NCBI GenBank assembly: GCA_002494975.1
Contig: DADI01000077.1
Span: forward strand, 1-5,740
Length of the DNA stretch: 5,740 bases
Direction of reading: 5' to 3'
Source of the DNA: Euryarchaeota archaeon UBA556
GTDB taxonomy: Archaea; Thermoplasmatota; Poseidoniia; Poseidoniales; Thalassarchaeaceae
Shown: positions 1 to 5,740 of the stretch, piece after piece
How positions within the stretch are numbered: the stretch's first letter is position 1
How the letters are laid out: each line of letters opens with the position of its first letter
Program-made: the position numbers and the translations under genes
The notes under the pieces: model-generated
The model's database searches: none
Seen by the model: the letters and a program-made list of their open reading frames with translations, nothing else
What the model was told of the DNA's origin: nothing

Positions 1-2046
1 AATGGAGTAAATCATGCTGCTACTGAACCACATGCAGTAGTTGCTGATTGGGACCCGTCTGGTAGATTGACACTATACACGCCGCAACAAGTACCTCACT
101 ATGTACACAGAGCATTAGCAGATGTACTAGAGATACCAATGCATCAGATAAATGTACATAGAACATTTGTAGGAGGGGGGTTCGGAGGAAAATCTGACCC
201 ATTCCCACATGAAATGTGTGCTTCAATATTAGCTAGAAAGTCAGGTAGGCCGGTACGAATTACATTTGATCGAGAAGAAGTATATTGGATAAATCGTGGA
301 AGACACCCATCTCATATCGAAATGAATCTGCATGCCGATAAACAAGGAAGACTCTGCGGCATTGAGACTGACGCCCTTATTGATGGAGGAGCATTTGCCT
401 CTTTTGGTCATGTCACCACTTACTACAATGGAGTACTGCACACTGCACCTTATGAAATAGGAGCATTCCATTACACAGGAGCGAGAGTTTGGACTAACAA
501 ACCGGCAAGTGGAGCAATGAGAGGCCATGGAGCTGTAAACTCTAGGTGTGCAGTTGAGGTTGGAATAGACGACCTGTCTGAAAAACTACAAGTAGATCCG
601 ATTTCATTTAGACTGGCAAACCTGCTCCCACCAAATTCTGCTACGATAACTGGTTTTAGAGTAACAAGCATCGGTATGAGAGAATGTTTAGAACGAGTAA
701 TGAAAGAGTCAGGATGGAAGGATAAATTTAGAAAAATGCCATTAGGTCATGGAATAGGTATAGGATGTGGTTTCTTTATTTCGGGAAGTGGATTGCCTAT
801 ACATTGGGACCCAAATAAATTCCCTCACGCAACTGTACATCTGAAAATTGATATGGATGGAGGAGTAACCGTCCATACAGGTGCTGCAGATATTGGACAA
901 GGGTCAGATACTGTAGTAGCTCAGTCTGTTGCAGAAGTACTTGGATTACCTCTTGATATGATTAGAATAAAATCTAGAGAGACCGATACATCCCCCGTAG
1001 ATCTAGGTTCATATTCTTCTAGAGTTACTTTCATGAATGCCAATGCAGCAATATCAGCAGCAATGAAAATCAGAGAAGATTTACTGAATGCGACTTCGGA
1101 AATTACAGATGCACCAGTAGAAAAATTAGTAATCGGCGATAGAAGAATTTTCAGAAAGGATGACCCAGCGGTAGGAGTATCATACCTCGAAGCATTGCAT
1201 AAAGCACAAGAAGAGAGAGGAGCATTAGTCGCATCGGGAGCGTATAGGACCCCACCAATGGGACGGGCGCATAAGGGTGCAGCAGCAGGTTTAGCACCCG
1301 CTTATTCATTCTCTGCATATGTTGCAGAAGTGAAAGTTGATGTAGAGACTGGGCAAACAAAAGTTGAGAAAGTGTGGGCAGCACATGATTGTGGTAAAGC
1401 ATTGAATCCACTCGCAGTTAAGGGGCAAATAATTGGTTCTTGCCATATGGGTATGGGTCAGGTTCTATCTGAAGAAATGCGATATGGCAGAACTGGAAAT
1501 TTAATGAATACTGATCTTCTAGATTATAAGATTCCAAGCATACATGAAATGCCAGAAGTGACGCCAATAATTGTGGAATCAAATGATCCAGAAGGGCCTT
1601 TTGGAGCCAAGGAAGCCGGTGAGGGGCCACTTTTACCAATCTTACCAGCAGTTTGTAATGCAGTTTATGACGCCATAGGCGTCAGAAGTAATGAACTACC
1701 TATAACTCCCGATAGGCTATACAAAGACATTGAGAAAAAATGTAGAGAATTGAAAATCGATGACCCTACTGATTTACCGTCACCTCGTTTAGAAATTTCA
1801 GAATTACAAGAGATCCTAGAGAAAAGAGCAGACCAGCATTCTATAAGAGACAGAGAAAGGAGACTGAAATCCGATATCAAACCTTACCATAACGGCGCGT
1901 TATTTGGAATGGATCCCACAATCCCTCCGGATGAGGTTGATGAATCTTGGAGAGTCACTGTAATTCCATCAAAAGAATATCTGGAAAAACCTCGTTTAGC
2001 AGGAAGTGCATGGTTACACACTGAAAGAAGGAAAAGAGGTGAATAA
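1..2046 (+). CDS. hcrA: 4-hydroxybenzoyl-CoA reductase-like molybdopterin subunit (HcrA-type), 5'-truncated
   Basis: This is the large catalytic subunit of a xanthine-oxidase-family molybdenum enzyme. The frame is open to base 1, so the N-terminus (about 185 residues, including the a/b-hammerhead domain) lies outside; 681 residues remain. Visible motifs, in fragment numbering, are GGGFGGK at 58-64, the AMRGHG loop at 172-177, GAADIGQGSDT at 294-304 (molybdopterin contact), GSYSSRVTF at 336-344, HDCGKALNP at 462-470 and GAKEAGEGP at 535-543. In the last, Glu541 aligns with the family's catalytic glutamate. The stretch STQ/PQQ-VPHYVHRALA and the conserved DPFPHE and NKPASG segments resemble Thauera HcrA more than xanthine dehydrogenase. 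The known HCR reaction removes the para-hydroxyl of 4-hydroxybenzoyl-CoA, giving benzoyl-CoA; the substrate here is inferred. Oddity: after ITPDRLY (about residue 574) there are roughly 100 charged residues beyond the usual family end. The last codons (Gly-Glu-stop) also form the ribosome binding site of the next gene. Confidence 0.85.
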   Translation, partial: NGVNHAATEPHAVVADWDPSGRLTLYTPQQVPHYVHRALADVLEIPMHQINVHRTFVGGGFGGKSDPFPHEMCASILARKSGRPVRITFDREEVYWINRGRHPSHIEMNLHADKQGRLCGIETDALIDGGAFASFGHVTTYYNGVLHTAPYEIGAFHYTGARVWTNKPASGAMRGHGAVNSRCAVEVGIDDLSEKLQVDPISFRLANLLPPNSATITGFRVTSIGMRECLERVMKESGWKDKFRKMPLGHGIGIGCGFFISGSGLPIHWDPNKFPHATVHLKIDMDGGVTVHTGAADIGQGSDTVVAQSVAEVLGLPLDMIRIKSRETDTSPVDLGSYSSRVTFMNANAAISAAMKIREDLLNATSEITDAPVEKLVIGDRRIFRKDDPAVGVSYLEALHKAQEERGALVASGAYRTPPMGRAHKGAAAGLAPAYSFSAYVAEVKVDVETGQTKVEKVWAAHDCGKALNPLAVKGQIIGSCHMGMGQVLSEEMRYGRTGNLMNTDLLDYKIPSIHEMPEVTPIIVESNDPEGPFGAKEAGEGPLLPILPAVCNAVYDAIGVRSNELPITPDRLYKDIEKKCRELKIDDPTDLPSPRLEISELQEILEKRADQHSIRDRERRLKSDIKPYHNGALFGMDPTIPPDEVDESWRVTVIPSKEYLEKPRLAGSAWLHTERRKRGE
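2036..2042 (+). promoter_or_regulatory. Ribosome binding site of hcrB-like gene, overlapping the end of hcrA-like
   Basis: GAGGTGA lies 5 nt before the ATG at 2048 and matches an archaeal anti-Shine-Dalgarno sequence. It sits inside the final codons of the upstream gene, whose stop (2044-2046) falls between the site and the start. This fixes ATG 2048 as the start and suggests translational coupling. Confidence 0.8.
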
Positions 2047-2047
2047 A

Positions 2048-3028
2048 ATGAAAATGCCTCCATTTAAGTTGCACATGCCAACTAGTATAGATGAAGCAAT
2101 AGAAATTGCTAAACAGATGCACTCTAAAGAAGAAGAATTTGATTGGGTTGCAGGAGGTACTGATTTGCTTCCGAACTATAAATGGCATCTAAATTCAAAG
2201 AAAAATGTAATTTCATTGGCTAAAATTTCGCAATTAACTGAACTATCCAAAACACATATTGGAGCAATGGTGAGATTACAAGATTTAGCTGATTCAGAAT
2301 TAACTCATCCTGTCCTAGCAAAATCTGCTAATTCAATAGCTAGTATCATGATTAGACGTTCAGGAACAGTAGGTGGAAATATTTGTTTAGATACTCGCTG
2401 TTACTGGTATAATCAAACAGAAGATTGGAGAGAATCAATAGAATGGTGCCATAAATGCGATTGTGGAACAGGAGCAGATTGTAGAGTTATACCCAATCAA
2501 AATACATTATGTGTGGCTACGTATCAAGCAGATTTGGCGCCGGTATTAATGTGCATGGGAGCCAGAGTACACTTGATATCTATATCAGGGAAGAGAGAGA
2601 TGTTATTGAACGACTTCTTTGAATTAGATGGAATGAAGAAGAATAAATTATTACCTGGAGAATTACTAACTCATATAACCATACCAAAAGAAACTCTGCA
2701 ATGGGAAGGAGATTATCAAAAATTAAGGCAACGAGAATCTTGGGATTTCCCAGAAGCAGGCGTTGCAGTTCTTTGGAAAAAAGAAGGTGAAAAGCTCAAG
2801 CAATTAAGAGTAGCAACCACTGGTCTAGAATCAATACCTGGATACCATGAGGATATCTCTTCTGAACTAGTAAAAGACTGGAATGGAAATGAGAGTATCA
2901 AAATTCTATCTGAACAAATCAGAAAAGCGGTGAAACCAGTGCAAAATACATGGTATACCCCATCTTATAGAAGAAAAATGGTGAAGGTATTAACAAAGAG
3001 AGCCTGTAAGGGCCTATTAGGTGAGTAA
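2048..3028 (+). CDS. hcrB: 4-hydroxybenzoyl-CoA reductase-like FAD/[4Fe-4S] subunit (HcrB-type)
   Basis: This is the FAD-binding subunit of the molybdenum enzyme, partner of the preceding gene, and has 326 residues, about the length of known HcrB (roughly 324). The N-terminal FAD-binding part shows VAGGTDLLP at 34-42 and the second flavin motif TVGGNICLDTRC at 107-118. The insert after it is the mark of HCR: Cys118, Cys134, Cys145 and Cys155 match the four ligands of the extra [4Fe-4S] cluster, with identical 16-residue spacing between the first two. Ordinary xanthine dehydrogenase FAD subunits and CoxM lack this loop. Two more cysteines, 137 and 139, lie in the loop. The C-terminal CO-dehydrogenase flavoprotein-like domain follows (about 223-320, with DFPEAGVAVLW and LRVATTGLESIP). 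The start is ATG 2048, chosen for its strong ribosome binding site, giving a 1-nt gap after the upstream stop. Subunit identity is well supported; the true substrate is not known. Confidence 0.88.
   Translation: MKMPPFKLHMPTSIDEAIEIAKQMHSKEEEFDWVAGGTDLLPNYKWHLNSKKNVISLAKISQLTELSKTHIGAMVRLQDLADSELTHPVLAKSANSIASIMIRRSGTVGGNICLDTRCYWYNQTEDWRESIEWCHKCDCGTGADCRVIPNQNTLCVATYQADLAPVLMCMGARVHLISISGKREMLLNDFFELDGMKKNKLLPGELLTHITIPKETLQWEGDYQKLRQRESWDFPEAGVAVLWKKEGEKLKQLRVATTGLESIPGYHEDISSELVKDWNGNESIKILSEQIRKAVKPVQNTWYTPSYRRKMVKVLTKRACKGLLGE
3019..3025 (+). promoter_or_regulatory. Ribosome binding site of the exported-protein gene, overlapping the end of hcrB-like
   Basis: AGGTGAG ends 4 nt before the ATG at 3030 and is written in the last codons of the hcrB-like gene, with the stop TAA (3026-3028) between. 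It is nearly a copy of the junction at 2037-2050, so this third gene is probably translated from the same message. Confidence 0.75.
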
Positions 3029-3029
3029 G

Positions 3030-3983
3030 ATGAAGAAATTTGTTTATTTTGTTGTATTTACGTTTTTATTTTCCAATTCTGCCATGCTTACCTATGCACA
3101 GGAACCAGAGTTAGGAAATTGGGAGTTGGGGATAAAATATATTGCAGACGATGAGGGGAAAGCATTTGTTCTAAATGAAAATGGAGAACGAGTGATACAA
3201 TTCTATGTCCATAATACTCAAATGTTTGAAGTTGAAATCAGTTTTGAATATGAGTTGCCTTTTGAAGGACTTGCTGATGGTCCAGAATCAGAAAAAATAC
3301 AGGCAGGAGACAATGAAACATTCAACCTTATCATAGAAGATATAGATGTTTTCAATTTTGCAGCTATGTCTAAGGGTGAAATGAAAATTACAGCGACTTT
3401 AGTATCGAGAGCAGGGATTGCAGTAATTATTCCTGAAAATCAAGAGGCAGTGGCAGATATTGAAATTCCAACAATACATTCTATCACAGTAGACATAGCA
3501 GATCCTGCAGGGGCAATGAACGCAGGAACTGATATGATTCTAAGAGTTACTGTTACCAATAATGGGAACATAAAAGATAAAGTTGGTGAAATTGATTTGT
3601 CAGATAATTGTCCATTAATGACATTAGATAATGGATTGGACAAGTTACTTGTAACAGATCTTGAGACGGGTCAATCAACAAATGCTGACTTGAAAATAAC
3701 TGCATCGGATAGTCACCCAAGGAAAAATTGTAAATTAGAGATTACAATATTTTCTAACGGAGCAATGAATGCTGGGAATTCAAAAATATCAGAAGATGAA
3801 ACTTCGATTACAGTAGAACCCCCACTTGCTAAACCAGTAGACAATCAAAATGATGATGATGAAAACAGTGTTTCAGAAGTAGTAGATTCTAGTCTTCCGG
3901 CTTCAGGAATAGGTGCGATTCTACTATCTTCAATCATGGCTCTATTTTATGCTGAAATAAATAGTAAAAAAAGATATAATTAA
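3030..3983 (+). CDS. Exported, C-terminally anchored protein with Ig-like/CARDB-like domains
   Basis: I do not recognise a named family. The protein has 317 residues. A clear signal peptide (MKKF, hydrophobic core 4-20, likely cut after TYA at about residue 23) sends it across the membrane. The mature part is acidic and rich in beta-type sequence. Residues about 30-147 form one possible domain. Residues about 148-263 contain LRVTVTNNGNIKDKVG, typical of CARDB/NEW3-like Ig folds that occur in archaeal surface proteins. Cys194 and Cys234 are the only mature cysteines and could form a disulfide. A low-complexity acidic linker (270-287, with DDDE) leads to LPASG (289-293), a short hydrophobic stretch (294-308) and the basic tail NSKKRYN. 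This is a membrane anchor or a sorting-signal-like end. The start is ATG 3030, with its own ribosome binding site 1 nt after hcrB ends. It is probably in the same operon as the molybdenum enzyme, though its role there is unknown. Confidence 0.8.
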   Translation: MKKFVYFVVFTFLFSNSAMLTYAQEPELGNWELGIKYIADDEGKAFVLNENGERVIQFYVHNTQMFEVEISFEYELPFEGLADGPESEKIQAGDNETFNLIIEDIDVFNFAAMSKGEMKITATLVSRAGIAVIIPENQEAVADIEIPTIHSITVDIADPAGAMNAGTDMILRVTVTNNGNIKDKVGEIDLSDNCPLMTLDNGLDKLLVTDLETGQSTNADLKITASDSHPRKNCKLEITIFSNGAMNAGNSKISEDETSITVEPPLAKPVDNQNDDDENSVSEVVDSSLPASGIGAILLSSIMALFYAEINSKKRYN

Positions 3984-4149
3984 TCTAAAAAAAGAGTTGC
4001 GGGAGCAGTGCTAAAAATACACTTTAGATAATACAAACGAGTTATTGACCTGAACTAACGGCAGCAACATATAACTGTCATTCATCAGTGGGTTGAGTTA
4101 CTGTCAGCGTTTGCTATGTTCTATATCAAATAAAATGGATTGATTAATT
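3984..4149 (+). other. Non-coding gap with short repeats and a probable promoter
   Basis: No convincing gene, tRNA or T-run terminator was seen in these 166 bases. Possible structure includes CTAAA/TTTAG (4011-4015 with 4023-4027, 7-nt loop), GTTGC/GCAAC (3996-4000 with 4064-4068, enclosing the first) and TAACT/AGTTA (4072-4076 with 4096-4100). ACTGTCA occurs twice, 26 nt apart (4074-4080 and 4100-4106). All are short enough to be chance. The right end holds the TATA-like box of the next gene. Confidence 0.5.
4122..4136 (+). promoter_or_regulatory. TATA-box-like promoter for the DUF4350-type gene
   Basis: The AT-rich stretch starting TATATC, with its TATA centre near 4124, lies about 26 nt before the GTG at 4150. 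That is the normal distance from an archaeal TATA box to the transcription start. Nothing like GGTGA occurs before the GTG, so the message probably starts at or next to the start codon (leaderless). No clear BRE was seen. Confidence 0.45.
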
Positions 4150-5740
4150 GTGTCTGAAGAAAAAGAAAATAATCTTGATTTCAATAAAGTGGTGATAGGC
4201 TCTATCGCTGTAACTGTTGTACTTCTTTTACTCGCACCAATGATTATGGTTATTGGAAAAGACACCTCATATTCAGCCTATGAATCGGATGATTTAGCAC
4301 AACTTAGTGAGATGAGAGCTGACATGTCAGATCCAACGGGACTACCTGATAGTTACTTCATTGCAAACACAATGTCAACTCCAATGCTAGTCAATGATTG
4401 GAAAGATCCTCATCGAACAATGTTAGTTATTGTTTCTCCCGAGAAACCAATAGACGAAACTGCAGCAGATGCAATCTATGATTTTGTAACTGAGAAAGGT
4501 GGGAAGGTGATAGTTGCAGCAGATAATACTAATGCAAATAGGCTGGCTTCAAAATTCGGGATATCATATTTTGATTCACCATTATTAGATCAAAATCAGC
4601 ATTGGTTAGAATATAATGAAGATGGTTCAACAGCACTACCTGTATGGCAGAATGTTTGGAGCGTTGCAAGTGTCGAAAACGACGTCAATGAAATGGAAGC
4701 AGGTGCTGCCAGGAAAGGTTGTTCAGAATTTCAAATCTCAAATAATGACCCTAGGTCATGTAGAATTCCAGTCATGTTCCGTTCCCCTACTGGAATAAGG
4801 TTTGAACCGACATCAGAAGATTTACCACAACAGAATCCAAATAGCCAGAGACAAGTCAGTGTTCTCGCATCAGCATCCTCATCTGCATTCATAGATATCG
4901 TAGGAGATGGAGATTCTAGTAATGCTGAAAATCCCGCACCTGGAGATTTGTCGTTAATGATACGTGTAGATTACCCTAATGTCCCAGTCTACGACAAGGT
5001 GACAGGAAAGGGTGGATTGAATGACTTAGAGGAAATAAGAGTCACAGGCAGTATTGTGTTCGTTTCTGATGACGAAGCATTTTCAAATAGACTATGGGAT
5101 ATATCTACTGCTGCAGAAACTGGGATGAGAAGTTCTTGTGAAGGAATTGTAGAATCAAAATGTTGGATGAATGAAATTAATGATAACAATGACTGGAATG
5201 GCAATAGCGTATATTTCCAGATGCTAATACATTCAATGATGGAATTTGATAATACTCAACTTTCTAGCCAAATTAGACAAGACACTAGCAATTTCCAAAT
5301 TGTTTTCGATGAAAGCAGGCACGTAACGGGCACTATTTCTGCGCCATTCGTAGCTGCCATGTCCACAGTTGTATTGCTTACATCCAATACATTCCTTAAA
5401 TGGCTAGTAGTTCTCAATGTAGGTTTACTACTACTAGTTTCAATGATGGTTATACCAGAGAAAGAAAATTGGAGACACGTATTTGATTTGACTAGATTTA
5501 ATCAAAGGCCAAATAAGTTAGATTCAAGCACATACAAATTAAGAGTCAAGCAGGCATTATTTACTAAGGTTAGAGTACATCATGACCTGACCCGTGACCA
5601 AATGGCTTCAAAACCACCAGCAGAAGTCCAAGCAATGATAGGCGACCCTAGGCTAGTCGAACTAGCCTACAGCCAAACACGTACATACTCACCCCAAGAA
5701 CTAAGGCAACTTATGGTAGCAATTAGGAAATGGGGTAAGA
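4150..5740 (+). CDS. DUF4350-type membrane protein, 3'-truncated by the window
   Basis: The frame runs open to the right edge (530 residues seen). GTG 4150 is the first possible start after an in-frame TGA at 4141; there is no ribosome binding site. The layout is a short charged N-terminus, helix 1 at 14-36, a large domain at about 40-397 probably outside the cell, and helix 2 at 415-435 (with a weaker hydrophobic stretch at 398-411). A basic tail with several Arg/Lys, likely cytoplasmic, follows. DUF4350-like features come in the usual order: MLVIVSPEKPIDETAADAI with KGGKVIVAAD (91-125), GSIVFVSDDEAFSNRLW (300-316), GNSVYFQMLIHSM (351-363) and IVFDESRH (384-391). Four cysteines in the outer domain (191, 204, 330, 338) form two close pairs that could be disulfides. 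DUF4350 proteins often sit beside MoxR ATPase and DUF58 genes; whether that holds here cannot be seen. The family assignment is by motif pattern only, and its molecular function is unknown. Confidence 0.75.
   Translation, partial: MSEEKENNLDFNKVVIGSIAVTVVLLLLAPMIMVIGKDTSYSAYESDDLAQLSEMRADMSDPTGLPDSYFIANTMSTPMLVNDWKDPHRTMLVIVSPEKPIDETAADAIYDFVTEKGGKVIVAADNTNANRLASKFGISYFDSPLLDQNQHWLEYNEDGSTALPVWQNVWSVASVENDVNEMEAGAARKGCSEFQISNNDPRSCRIPVMFRSPTGIRFEPTSEDLPQQNPNSQRQVSVLASASSSAFIDIVGDGDSSNAENPAPGDLSLMIRVDYPNVPVYDKVTGKGGLNDLEEIRVTGSIVFVSDDEAFSNRLWDISTAAETGMRSSCEGIVESKCWMNEINDNNDWNGNSVYFQMLIHSMMEFDNTQLSSQIRQDTSNFQIVFDESRHVTGTISAPFVAAMSTVVLLTSNTFLKWLVVLNVGLLLLVSMMVIPEKENWRHVFDLTRFNQRPNKLDSSTYKLRVKQALFTKVRVHHDLTRDQMASKPPAEVQAMIGDPRLVELAYSQTRTYSPQELRQLMVAIRKWGK
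5649..5669. repeat. Perfect 9-bp inverted repeat with 3-nt spacer
   Basis: Arms TAGGCTAGT and ACTAGCCTA flank CGA, inside the cytoplasmic-tail coding region of the DUF4350-type gene (around PRLVELAY). It contains two CTAG tetramers and adjoins CCTAGG. It could form a hairpin in RNA or be a protein-binding palindrome, but may be chance. Confidence 0.6.

Noticed and set aside
67..69. TTG as the start of the molybdopterin subunit
   Set aside because: The frame is open upstream to base 1 and encodes conserved family sequence (EPHAVVADWDPSGR), so this codon is an internal leucine.
1151..1639. Reverse-strand reading frames opposite the molybdopterin subunit
   Set aside because: The + strand there encodes strongly conserved motifs; the reverse frames show no family resemblance and are shadows.
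2006..2008. GTG as an earlier start of the FAD subunit
   Set aside because: It would add 14 residues read from the end of the upstream gene and has no ribosome binding site; ATG 2048 has a strong one and gives the family length.
1..2046. Aerobic CO dehydrogenase (CoxL) or plain xanthine dehydrogenase
   Set aside because: The CoxL active-site loop AYRCSFR is absent (AMRGHG here), and the partner FAD subunit carries the [4Fe-4S] cysteine loop typical of HCR.
3021..3023. GTG as an earlier start of the exported protein
   Set aside because: This GTG is part of the ribosome binding site for ATG 3030, and ATG 3030 gives a classic MKK signal peptide.
3849..3863. GAT repeat run as a microsatellite or repeat element
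   Set aside because: It is only three to four units and simply encodes the acidic linker of the exported protein.
3996..4068. tRNA-like gene in the non-coding gap
   Set aside because: The stems are only 5 bp and no GGTTCRANNC-type T-arm or 7-bp acceptor stem can be found.
4616..4798. Small + strand reading frame of 60 codons
   Set aside because: It lies wholly inside the DUF4350-type gene in another frame and has no ribosome site or recognisable protein pattern.

Overview
The window looks like part of an archaeal genome, most likely a marine Thermoplasmatota (Marine Group II/III-like) lineage. That placement is inference. The supporting signs are AT-rich DNA, arginine written mainly as AGA/AGG, ribosome binding sites of the AGGTGA type (complementary to an archaeal 16S 3' end), and a last gene that starts with GTG, has no ribosome binding site and has a TATA-like box about 26 nt upstream (a leaderless arrangement). 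All genes read on the + strand. No mobile element, RNA gene or CRISPR array was seen.

Region 1 (1-3028) encodes two subunits of a molybdenum hydroxylase of the 4-hydroxybenzoyl-CoA reductase (HCR) type. The large molybdopterin subunit (hcrA-like) has lost its 5' end at the window edge and carries an unusual C-terminal extension of about 100 residues. The FAD subunit (hcrB-like) is complete and has the cysteine-rich [4Fe-4S] loop that sets HCR apart from ordinary xanthine dehydrogenases. In the known enzyme electrons pass from ferredoxin through the [4Fe-4S] cluster, FAD and two [2Fe-2S] clusters to molybdenum. The small [2Fe-2S] subunit (hcrC) is not in the window.

Region 2 (3030-3983) encodes an exported, C-terminally anchored protein with Ig-like/CARDB-like beta domains and an LPASG-hydrophobic-basic tail. 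It is joined to hcrB by almost the same 14-nt junction that joins hcrA to hcrB, so the three genes look like one translationally coupled operon.

Region 3 (3984-4149) is a non-coding gap with short inverted and direct repeats and a probable promoter. Region 4 (4150 to the right edge) encodes a two-helix membrane protein of the DUF4350 type, cut by the window end. It appears to be a separate transcription unit.
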